Shown: piece by piece, positions 1 to 5,011 of the stretch
Position numbering within the stretch: position 1 is the first letter of the stretch
How the letters are laid out: each line of letters opens with the position of its first letter
Assembly (NCBI GenBank): GCA_012798145.1
Contig: JAAZNT010000409.1
Span: 1-5,058, forward strand
DNA: 5,058 nt
Source of the DNA: Thermoanaerobaculaceae bacterium
GTDB lineage: Bacteria > Acidobacteriota > UBA4820
Direction of reading: 5' to 3'
The notes under the pieces: generated by a model
What the model was told of the DNA's origin: nothing
Seen by the model: the letters and a program-made list of their open reading frames with translations, nothing else
The model's database searches: none
Translations under genes and position numbers: made by a program

Positions 1-2
1 AT

Positions 3-548
3 ATTATCAAGCAATGCGACGAAAAGATGAAACAAGCGATTGAAGCTACAAGACACGAATTGATGACATTGAGAACAGGTAAAGCGACAATCACATTTCT
101 TGATCCGGTAAGGGTTGATTACTATGGGTCAAAAGTTCCTCTCCAGCAAGTTGCAAATCTTTCAGTCCCAGATGCAAGAATGATTCTGATATCTCCATGG
201 GATCCCAAACAGATCCCCGCAATTGAAAAGGCGATAAGAGAAGCGAATCTCGGTTTTAACCCTGCTAATGACGGAAGGGTTGTAAGAGTTCCTGTTCCTG
301 CCCTCACGGAGGAAAGAAGGAAAGAACTTTGCAAAAAAGCAAGAGAAATCGGCGAGAAGGGCAAAATTGCGATAAGGCATATAAGGCACGAATTCAGAGA
401 AGAACTTGAAAAAAAAGAGAAAAACAAGGAAATTTCTGAAGACGACAAAAACGAAGGATTTGAAAAAATCCAGAAACTTCACGACAAAGCGATAGAGGAT
501 ATACAACACTCCGTAACCAACAAAGAAAAAGACATAATGGAGGGATGA
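3..548 (+). CDS. frr: Ribosome recycling factor (5' end cut off by the window)
   Basis: RRF works with EF-G in the cytoplasm to split the post-termination ribosome so that its subunits can be reused. The frame is open to the left edge and 181 residues are visible against about 185 in the family. The stretch before the first ATG (position 27), IIKQCDEK, aligns with the usual RRF N-terminal helix, so that ATG is internal and the true start lies a few codons outside the window. Family blocks are present in order: RTGKA, VDYYGS and PLQQVAN, PWDP, AIEKAIREANLG, NDGRVVRVPVPALTEERRKEL, IRHIRHEFREEL, EISEDD, IQKLHDKAI and a final KEKDIM. The positions fit the two-domain fold: long helical arms with the small domain between them. 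A run of eight A lies at 409-416. The gene is followed almost directly by ispD, suggesting co-transcription. Function is certain; only the start is missing. Confidence 0.97.
   Translation: MIKQCDEKMKQAIEATRHELMTLRTGKATITFLDPVRVDYYGSKVPLQQVANLSVPDARMILISPWDPKQIPAIEKAIREANLGFNPANDGRVVRVPVPALTEERRKELCKKAREIGEKGKIAIRHIRHEFREELEKKEKNKEISEDDKNEGFEKIQKLHDKAIEDIQHSVTNKEKDIMEG
539..545 (+). promoter_or_regulatory. Ribosome binding site of ispD inside the frr stop region
   Basis: GGAGGGA sits over the last codons of frr, 6 bases before the GTG at 552. It supports that GTG as the ispD start and implies that a ribosome terminating on frr can re-initiate on ispD. Confidence 0.7.
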
Positions 549-551
549 GAA

Positions 552-1256
552 GTGGCTTTTGAGCCCCGGATCGGCGTAGCGATTCTTGGGGGGGGAAAGG
601 GAGTGAGGTTCGGAGGCATCACTCCAAAGCCACTTGTGCATGTTTTAGGGCATCCTTTAATCTACTACAGTTTAAAACTGTTTTCTTCTTTCAATGTCGT
701 TTCCTCAATAGCGATAACATTCCCGGAGGAGCATATTCCGCTTCTTGAAAAAGCGCTTCAGCCATACGGAGACGACATCAGAAGGAAAATTATTTCAGGG
801 GGAGAAACAAGGGCGCTCTCTTCAATGAAAGCCCTTGAAACGCTGAAAAAATCAAATCCTGACATCGTCATAATTCACGACGCTGTAAGACCCTGCATAA
901 GTTCAGAAGAAGTAGTTACTCTGATAAATTCTCTCACAGGTGCAGACGGAGCCTTTCTCGGAGTAGAACTTTCAGACACAATTTGGAAAACAGAAAACGA
1001 CACCGCAAAAGAAACTTTGAAAAGAGAAAATCTTGTAAGGGCTTTTACCCCTCAGGCGTTCTATTTACAAACAATTTACGACGCTTTAAAAAAAGGATTG
1101 GAAGAAGGTTTTGAAGGGACGGACGATGCATCATTTGTTGTAAGAAACGGCGGAAAAGTTATCTGTGTTTTCTCTTCCAACGCAAACATAAAAGTTACAT
1201 ATCCAAAAGACATTGAAGTGGTAGAGGCGATTCTTTCGGGGATGCCGTGCGCATAG
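552..1256 (+). CDS. ispD: 2-C-methyl-D-erythritol 4-phosphate cytidylyltransferase
   Basis: Third step of the MEP pathway: MEP plus CTP gives CDP-methylerythritol and pyrophosphate, in the cytoplasm. The 234 residues are normal for a stand-alone IspD. The nucleotide-binding loop is LGGGKGVRFGG at 12-22, followed by TPKP at 24-27. R19 and K26 correspond to the catalytic Arg/Lys pair of the family (R20 and K27 in E. coli). Further signatures are GGETR (83-87), HDAVRP (109-114), TPQAF (166-170), GTDDAS (189-194) and NIKVTYPKD (212-220), whose lysine 214 contacts the methylerythritol phosphate in known structures. The loop is richer in glycine than the usual AAGxGxR. It is encoded by a run of eight G at 588-595. 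The start is GTG, three bases after frr, with a good ribosome binding site. Its end overlaps ispF by 10 bases. In many bacteria IspD and IspF are fused; here they are separate but coupled. Confidence 0.96.
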   Translation: MAFEPRIGVAILGGGKGVRFGGITPKPLVHVLGHPLIYYSLKLFSSFNVVSSIAITFPEEHIPLLEKALQPYGDDIRRKIISGGETRALSSMKALETLKKSNPDIVIIHDAVRPCISSEEVVTLINSLTGADGAFLGVELSDTIWKTENDTAKETLKRENLVRAFTPQAFYLQTIYDALKKGLEEGFEGTDDASFVVRNGGKVICVFSSNANIKVTYPKDIEVVEAILSGMPCA

Positions 1257-1717
1257 GGTTTGGCTGGGATCTGCACAAACTTGAAGAGGGAAGAAAACTT
1301 GTCCTTGGAGGCGTTGAAATCCCTTCAGAAAAAGGGTGTCTTGGACACTCAGATGGAGATGTAGTTCTCCACGCCCTGACGGACGCTCTTTTGGGAAGTT
1401 TGGCTCTTGGTGACATCGGAGACCATTTCAAAGATACAGAACCAAAATGGAAAGACGCAAAAAGTTCAGTATTTGTCAAAGAAGCCCTTCGCCACATAAA
1501 AGAAAAAGGATTTTATGTCTCAAATGCAGACATAACAATTATTCTTGAAAAACCCAAACTTTATCCATTCAAAGATAAAATAAGGGAAAACATCGCTGCA
1601 CTTCTTGATTTAACAAAAGAACAGGTTTCTTTTAAAGCCAAAACCAAAGAGGGTATGGGAGAAGTTGGAAAAAGCGAAGCAGTAGAATCCTTCGCAGTCG
1701 TTTTGATAGACAAATAG
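1247..1717 (+). CDS. ispF: 2-C-methyl-D-erythritol 2,4-cyclodiphosphate synthase
   Basis: Fifth step of the MEP pathway: CDP-methylerythritol 2-phosphate is cyclised to methylerythritol cyclodiphosphate with release of CMP. The family is a homotrimer with zinc-containing active sites between subunits. The 156 residues match the family. The metal ligands D8, H10 (GWDLH) and H42 fall at the same numbers as in E. coli IspF, as do H34 in GHSDGDV, D56 in GDIGDHF, and T133 and E135 in KTKEGMG. The usual C-terminal GRGEGI is GKSEAV here (141-146), a conservative but noticeable change at the central pore of the trimer. The start is a GTG lying inside the last codons of ispD. A weak GGGGA at 1238-1242 is only four bases upstream, so translation probably depends on coupling to ispD. 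The next enzyme in sequence terms, IspE, is not in the window. Confidence 0.96.
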   Translation: MRIGFGWDLHKLEEGRKLVLGGVEIPSEKGCLGHSDGDVVLHALTDALLGSLALGDIGDHFKDTEPKWKDAKSSVFVKEALRHIKEKGFYVSNADITIILEKPKLYPFKDKIRENIAALLDLTKEQVSFKAKTKEGMGEVGKSEAVESFAVVLIDK

Positions 1718-1767
1718 GGGACTTATACAAGAAATCACATAAACGCTCAGTTTTCTAAACTATGCTT

Positions 1768-1813
1768 TCATTGCCAGCCATTCTTCAAAGCAAATCCAAG
1801 CGAAGCAATCTTC
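1768..1813. repeat. Dispersed-type repeat, copy 1 (ATTGC...GCAAT)
   Basis: Positions 1768-1792 match 1918-1942 at 22 of 25 bases (core AGCCATTCTTC). The copy is closed by ATTGC at 1770-1774 and GCAAT at 1805-1809, giving an imperfect hairpin. It resembles the widespread intergenic repeats that contain ATTGCGAGC and GAAGCAATCT. Confidence 0.55.
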
Positions 1814-1820
1814 TTTTAAT

Positions 1821-1853
1821 CCCCCTCGCCTCTCAGGAGAGGGCAGGGTGAGG
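1821..1853. repeat. Hairpin repeat, copy 1
   Basis: C-rich left arm and G-rich right arm fold into an imperfect hairpin: CCTCT (1829-1833) pairs with AGAGG (1838-1842), and CCTC (1824-1827) with GAGG (1850-1853). Bases 1821-1848 match 2069-2096 at 25 of 28 positions, so it is a direct repeat 248 bases apart. Confidence 0.65.
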
Positions 1854-1866
1854 TTACCGCTTTTCA

Positions 1867-1898
1867 CCCTCTCCTCGCAGGAGAGGGTTGGGGAGAGG
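1867..1898. repeat. Perfect 9-bp hairpin with GAGAGG echo
   Basis: CCCTCTCCT (1867-1875) and AGGAGAGGG (1879-1887) are perfect complements around a three-base CGC loop. A further GGGGAGAGG (1890-1898) follows. No T run follows on either strand, so it does not look like an intrinsic terminator. It belongs to the same GAGAGG-rich family as the hairpins at 1821 and 2069. Confidence 0.65.
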
Positions 1899-1917
1899 TT
1901 TCCTCAAAACAACGCAG

Positions 1918-1942
1918 TCACTGCGAGCCATTCTTCGAAGCA
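1918..1942. repeat. Dispersed-type repeat, copy 2
   Basis: Matches 1768-1792 at 22 of 25 bases, 150 bases downstream in the same orientation. This copy lacks the downstream GAAGCAAT arm and so looks truncated. Confidence 0.5.
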
Positions 1943-1953
1943 CTCGCCCCCTT

Positions 1954-2058
1954 GTCATCCTGAACGCTCCTTTGAAGCAATTGCCCCTGAAGGATCTCCC
2001 CACTTCGAAGCGACAAGATTCTTCAAGGGTCAAAAGCGAGGGAGACAATCAGAATGAC
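1954..2058. repeat. Nested inverted-repeat element, MITE-like (GTCAT...ATGAC)
   Basis: The ends are inverted repeats: GTCATCCTGA (1954-1963) against TCAGAATGAC (2049-2058), 9 of 10 complementary. Inside, 1981-1997 is nearly complementary to 2016-2033, and the loop holds the palindrome CTTCGAAG (2003-2010). Overall it can fold into one long hairpin of about 105 bases. It resembles the common intergenic repeat class beginning GTCAT-CTGA and containing GAAGGATCT. No coding capacity is believable. Mobilisation by a transposase elsewhere in the genome is inference. Confidence 0.6.
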
Positions 2059-2068
2059 GCTCAAGCAT

Positions 2069-2096
2069 CCCCTTCGCCTTTCAGGAGAGGGCGGGG
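2069..2096. repeat. Hairpin repeat, copy 2
   Basis: Second copy of the 1821-1848 unit, differing at three of 28 positions. It marks the right end of the repeat cluster, just before the A+T-richer accessory DNA. Confidence 0.65.
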
Positions 2097-2161
2097 CATA
2101 TCAATTCACCTTTTTCATAAATATCTTAACCATTCGTTTTTTAACAAGGCAATTCGGGCGC

Positions 2162-2191
2162 TTGACAATAAAGGTTAAAATGGAACAGAAT
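2162..2191 (+). promoter_or_regulatory. Possible promoter for the methyltransferase module
   Basis: A perfect -35 TTGACA (2162-2167) is followed after 18 bases by CAGAAT (2186-2191), four of six matches to a -10 box. Transcription would begin near 2198, giving the methyltransferase (start 2398) a leader of about 200 bases. The -10 box is weak, so this is tentative. Confidence 0.35.
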
Positions 2192-2198
2192 TAACTCT

Positions 2199-2417
2199 AT
2201 GAATTTTGAAATGAAAAAACCGAAAAAAGATAAAGAACTACCATCAGTTTTGAGCGAGAAATCAATTTCAAAAATTATTTCATCGGTTGATAATCTTAAA
2301 CATATTGCTGATATTTTAGCAAAATTGGAATGTATTCGAACCATTGGTGCGGATATTAACAAGTTAGGTGAAAGGGCACGCAAAAAGGATTATAAAAATG
2401 GAATCAAAAGATTATAA
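2199..2417 (+). pseudogene. Probable fragment of a tyrosine recombinase (phage-type integrase)
   Basis: The 72-codon frame contains KKPKKDKELPSVLSEKSISK followed by NLKH. This matches the junction between the N-terminal core-binding domain and the catalytic domain of XerC/D-type and integron-type recombinases, which typically reads PKK.K.LP.VLS..E, then a helix, then N.KHKAIL. The frame is open upstream to 2172 (RLKWNRINS), which also suits that junction. After NLKHIADI the resemblance fades. The catalytic R, H, R and Y motifs are all absent, so the protein cannot recombine DNA. There is no ribosome binding site before the ATG at 2199. The end overlaps the methyltransferase start by 20 bases. 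I take it as an eroded relic. The alternative is a small expressed leader protein of unknown role. The family match is recalled from memory and not searched. Confidence 0.5.
2384..2389 (+). promoter_or_regulatory. Ribosome binding site deciding the methyltransferase start
   Basis: AAAGGA lies eight bases before the ATG at 2398. The upstream in-frame GTG at 2368 has no comparable site, so the ATG is the better start. Confidence 0.6.
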
Positions 2418-3450
2418 AAACAGAACTTATCTTTCAGCAATTGAATCTGCTAAATTTTTAGGTATTTCTGTCGAGACGCTTCACAATCTTGTAAATAAGC
2501 AAATTATTAAAACACAGATTGCAGCGAGTGGACAAATGCGTTTTGATTTAAAGGAGTTGCAAAGATATGAGAAAAACTTTAAGGCAAAATTTGAAAAGAA
2601 AAAAATAGATATTGAAAAAGAGAATATAATCGAAATAAATGGCACAATTCAAAAAATTCTTGTTAAGAACTCAATGAAAATGGACGACTTAACTGATAAT
2701 AGTATTCACTTAATGATTACTTCTCCGCCGTATTTTGATACAAAAATGTATTCAAGAGAGCCAATTGTGAATGACCTTGGGAATATTCATGATGTAGATG
2801 GATGGTTTGAGAAAATATCCGAAGTGTGGAAAGAAGTTTACAGAGTTTTACAGCCAGGAAGAAAAGCATTTATAAATATAATGAACCTTCCTATAAGGCT
2901 GGAAAATGGAAGTTTTAGAACATTGAATTTGGTGGGTAGGACAATAGATACCTGCGAAAAGATAGGGTTTATTTTCAAAAGAGATATAGTGTGGCATAAG
3001 ACAAACGCAGTGAGGGCACATTTTGGAACATATCCATATCCCGGGGGAATTCTAATAAACAACATGCATGAGTTTATAATAGAGCTGGAGAAACCAGCAA
3101 GAAAAGGATTTAATAAATATGGACACCTGACAAAGGAGCAAAAAGAACAATCAAAATTAGATAAACAATTCTGGCTCTCAATAAAAAAGAGTGATGTTTG
3201 GATTATGAAACCCCAAGGAAGCGGAGACAGGCGCACCCATATTGCCCCGTTCCCTTATGAACTTCCCTTTAGATTAATAACGGCGTTTAGTTATGTTAGT
3301 GAAACAGTTCTTGACCCATTTGCTGGTTCTGGGGTTACCCTTTTAGCTGCAGCAGATTTAAAACGAAACGGGGTAGGCTACGAAATAAATTCAGAGATTG
3401 CATTTGAGTCGATAAAAAGTTTAAGAAATTATCAAACTAAATTATGGTGA
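2398..3450 (+). CDS. DNA methyltransferase with N-terminal MerR/excisionase-like HTH
   Basis: S-adenosylmethionine-dependent DNA aminomethyltransferase (N6-adenine or N4-cytosine) of the N6_N4_Mtase type; 350 residues. Residues 10-57 form a helix-turn-helix of the MerR/excisionase kind (YLSAIESAKFLGISVETLHN, then a short wing and FDLKELQRYE). A charged linker (58-76) leads to the catalytic part: motif IV TSPPY at 108-112, EVYRVLQPGRK (146-156), IVWHK (197-201), YPYPGG (212-217), MHEF (223-226), motif X-like HIAPFPYELP (281-290), AdoMet-binding motif I DPFAGSG (306-312) and the motif II acid E329 in GYE. Motif IV precedes motif I, which is the beta-class order. The variable stretch at about 229-275 probably reads the target. 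SPPY leans towards N4-cytosine but does not settle the base. The stop is ten bases from the next gene, suggesting a restriction-modification operon. The HTH could let the enzyme repress its own promoter (inference). A+T-rich codons contrast with ispD/ispF. Confidence 0.9.
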   Translation: MESKDYKNRTYLSAIESAKFLGISVETLHNLVNKQIIKTQIAASGQMRFDLKELQRYEKNFKAKFEKKKIDIEKENIIEINGTIQKILVKNSMKMDDLTDNSIHLMITSPPYFDTKMYSREPIVNDLGNIHDVDGWFEKISEVWKEVYRVLQPGRKAFINIMNLPIRLENGSFRTLNLVGRTIDTCEKIGFIFKRDIVWHKTNAVRAHFGTYPYPGGILINNMHEFIIELEKPARKGFNKYGHLTKEQKEQSKLDKQFWLSIKKSDVWIMKPQGSGDRRTHIAPFPYELPFRLITAFSYVSETVLDPFAGSGVTLLAAADLKRNGVGYEINSEIAFESIKSLRNYQTKLW

Positions 3451-3452
3451 GG
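3446..3452 (+). promoter_or_regulatory. Ribosome binding site of the downstream partner gene
   Basis: GGTGAGG overlaps the methyltransferase stop codon and lies eight bases before the ATG at 3461. It supports that start and coupled translation of the two genes. Confidence 0.6.
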
Positions 3453-3460
3453 TAAAAATT

Positions 3461-4588
3461 ATGAAATTAGATGGAAAAACAATATATGCCCAGTCCAGTG
3501 ATATAAAATCTCGCACATATCTTGAATATCGCAAGGATATGAAAAAGAAAGCAATTGCTGAGTTAGAGATATTAGAATGGTTGGAGCGTAAAGTAAAAGA
3601 ATTGTATCCACGAAAAAAGGTAAAGGTATATAAATCCGGAGGAGATAAATTTTTATGGTTTTTAAGAAAAGGAGGAGTTTCAAGAGATGCAGATTTTATT
3701 GCTGAAATAGATGATGTTGGAAAAATAGAGTTTGAATTTCAATATGCTGAAAAGGTGGATTTAGATTTTTATGATTTCAAAGTATCCAAGGTTGCAAAAA
3801 AGAAAGGAGGCAAACACGAACCTATCAAAGAAAAATATTTTGTGTATATTCATAAACCACAACGTAAATATGCGGTATTCAAACCTGAATGGGTTCTGCA
3901 AAATGGTGAATACGGAATGGTAGAGGCATGGCGAAGTTATGCTTTTAGAGTTCCTAAAGAAAAGTTTGAGAGATTACTTAATCCAGATCGTAAATTAAAT
4001 AGTCTCTGCTGGAGAATAGATGCTAAGAATTTCATCCTCAATTTTCAGCATGCTTTGATAGACATAAACAAAGATAAGCTTTCGTATCTACTTCAAGGAG
4101 TAATTGATGAAAACAAAATTGAAAAGATAATTCCTAAAGATCTTGATAGTTTTTTCAAGATTTGTTTTATTTTGGATAATTTAAACAAGATTCCACAAAA
4201 TGCTAACCTCTGGGTTGTTTACCTTTTGAGTTATATAAATAAAAGTATCACACTTGAGAATATTTCTAAGATTGTTTATTGTATTGATTTTCTTTATTCC
4301 AAGATTGATCTTGAACCAAATGAACTTACTCAGTTGATTGGTAAAGTCAATGATTTGATTGAATTGATTAACGAATTTTATCAAAATGATGGTTCTTATA
4401 GATCATCATTAACTTCAAGCCCGTTAGATGAAACCAGATACGCTTTATTTTCGATTAACCTGTTAGAGGATTTGATTCAAGATATGATTTACTATTATTC
4501 CGTGGAAGAGTTAAAACCGATAAAGAAGATATTTGAAAAGGTAAAGAATATCGAGAAAACTTATAGATTGATTAAAAGAGCACAGTAA
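3461..4588 (+). CDS. Unrecognised protein, candidate restriction endonuclease
   Basis: I do not recognise the family. The 375 residues have no signal peptide or membrane segment. The N-terminal half (1-175) is charged and of mixed helix/strand character. It contains SRDADF (74-79) followed by a strand-like IEFEFQ (89-94). D78 with E92-x-Q94 resembles the D-(x)n-E-x-K core of PD-(D/E)XK nucleases, with Gln replacing Lys as in BglII. Basic stretches follow (KVSKVAKKKGGK, 107-118). The strand-like KYFVYIHKP and a segment ending at FERLL (about 171) probably close this domain. The C-terminal half (about 190-375) is Leu/Ile/Asn-rich and looks all-helical. Position immediately after a DNA methyltransferase, with a ten-base gap and a good ribosome binding site, is the main argument for a cognate type II-like nuclease. 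It could also be a specificity or accessory subunit. Very low G+C (for example 13 of 60 bases at 4141-4200) points to acquired DNA. Confidence 0.6.
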   Translation: MKLDGKTIYAQSSDIKSRTYLEYRKDMKKKAIAELEILEWLERKVKELYPRKKVKVYKSGGDKFLWFLRKGGVSRDADFIAEIDDVGKIEFEFQYAEKVDLDFYDFKVSKVAKKKGGKHEPIKEKYFVYIHKPQRKYAVFKPEWVLQNGEYGMVEAWRSYAFRVPKEKFERLLNPDRKLNSLCWRIDAKNFILNFQHALIDINKDKLSYLLQGVIDENKIEKIIPKDLDSFFKICFILDNLNKIPQNANLWVVYLLSYINKSITLENISKIVYCIDFLYSKIDLEPNELTQLIGKVNDLIELINEFYQNDGSYRSSLTSSPLDETRYALFSINLLEDLIQDMIYYYSVEELKPIKKIFEKVKNIEKTYRLIKRAQ

Positions 4589-4610
4589 AATGATGACAGA
4601 AAATATTTGC

Positions 4611-4738
4611 TTGCCCCTTCGCCTAGCAAAGCATAAAAGGTTCGTGCCTTACGGTACTAACCAAATTCCGCCTTCAGCAGAACTTCTTTTATGCTGGAAA
4701 CATCAAGCGCAAATCCTAGCGAAACTTATTGTTGGCAA
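4611..4738. repeat. Cloverleaf-like palindromic repeat
   Basis: Nested complementary arms: TTGCC (4611-4615) with GGCAA (4734-4738); TTCGC-C-TAG (4618-4626) with CTAGCGAA (4716-4723), one bulge; a perfect 10-bp stem AGCATAAAAG (4630-4639) with its complement at 4686-4695. Inside sit two small hairpins: GTGCC/GGTAC around TTAC (4644-4657), and TTCCGC/GCAGAA with one mismatch (4666-4682). This looks like a dispersed palindromic element or the DNA of a structured RNA. The first bases share GCCCCTTCGCCT-type sequence with the hairpin repeat at 2069. A 59-codon frame (4590-4766) crosses it but is probably incidental. Confidence 0.55.
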
Positions 4739-4744
4739 AGATGA

Positions 4745-4996
4745 TATTTTAAGATTTACAATTTTTTAATCCCGCCCCCAAGACGCCCCTTTGAAGTTGC
4801 TGGTGTTATAGTTGAGAAAAATGGGAGAAAGTATATGGGTGTCAAGGAGGTGAGATGGTTCACCAATTTAGATTGTAAAGAACGAGATGAAAACTTAATT
4901 TTTTACAAGAAATATAATCCTAAAAAATATCAAAAGCATGATAACGGTAGCGCAATTAATGATAAGAGTTCACTCCAACCGCTTGACAGGGATTAA
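4745..4996 (+). pseudogene. C-terminal fragment of an EcoRI-type adenine-specific DNA methyltransferase
   Basis: The frame, open from 4745 with no ATG until 4835, reads FEVAGVIVEKNGRKYMGVKE, then VRWFTNLD, KERDENLIFYKKYNPKKY, and KHDNGSAIN before stopping at 4994-4996. EcoRI-type methyltransferases carry, towards their C-terminus, WFTNLD.KKR.E.LIL.KKY, then Y.KYDNYDAIN and a final block with GVPITFLDKYNP. Here the signature stops after AIN: the final block is replaced by about ten unrelated residues, and everything upstream, including the AdoMet-binding and catalytic motifs, is missing. An in-frame stop at 4742-4744 precedes it. A GGGAG before the ATG at 4835 could start a 53-residue peptide, but this is likely chance. 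It is a decayed gene, unrelated to the methyltransferase at 2398, and presumably a relic of another modification system. The family assignment is from remembered signatures. Confidence 0.65.
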
Positions 4997-5011
4997 ATTT
5001 TGATTTATATT
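4983..5011 (+). promoter_or_regulatory. Near-consensus housekeeping promoter pointing out of the window
   Basis: TTGACA (4983-4988, six of six) is separated by 17 bases from TATATT (5006-5011, five of six). Transcription would start near 5018 and run rightward. An ATG at 5041 opens a frame to the edge but lacks a ribosome binding site, so the served gene cannot be named. The A+T-rich surroundings raise the chance of a random match. Confidence 0.5.

Larger units (their letters stand above)
1718..2198. other. Gene-free spacer filled with short palindromic repeats
   Basis: About 480 bases without a credible gene. Three open frames of 64-96 codons cross it, but they overlap one another on both strands, match nothing I know and simply translate the repeats. 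The content is listed in separate entries: two 25-base repeats, two 28-base hairpin repeats, one perfect hairpin and one nested inverted repeat. The only hint of a transcription stop just after ispF is a weak 5-bp stem (AGTTT/AAACT, 1749-1761) without a clear T run. Confidence 0.7.

Noticed and set aside
122..641. Long minus-strand frames of 108 and 159 codons
   Set aside because: They are antisense shadows of frr and the start of ispD, Phe/Ser-rich with no recognisable motif.
1867..1898. Rho-independent terminator after ispF
   Set aside because: The perfect hairpin has no T run on either strand and belongs to a repeat family present three times here.
1768..2096. CRISPR array
   Set aside because: Repeats are of different kinds with irregular spacing and self-complementary arms; there are no regular repeat-spacer units or cas genes.
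1848..2178. Open frames of 64-96 codons on both strands in the spacer
   Set aside because: They translate the palindromic repeats, overlap each other, lack ribosome binding sites and resemble no protein I know.
2141..2383. Minus-strand frame of 80 codons opposite the recombinase relic
   Set aside because: It is the antisense of the relic frame, with no start signal or known similarity.
2368..2400. GTG at 2368 as the methyltransferase start
   Set aside because: No ribosome binding site precedes it, while the ATG at 2398 has AAAGGA at good spacing and the HTH domain begins after it.
4611..4738. Integron attC site, suggested by the folded repeat together with the recombinase relic
   Set aside because: No GTTRRRY/RYYYAAC pair sits at the stem ends and there is no cassette array in the window.
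4590..4766. 59-codon frame right after the putative nuclease, starting MMTENICLPL
   Set aside because: It has a weak AAGAG-type site and could be a third small gene, but most of it reads through the cloverleaf-like repeat, whose paired arms explain the sequence better. Conservation as protein would change this view.
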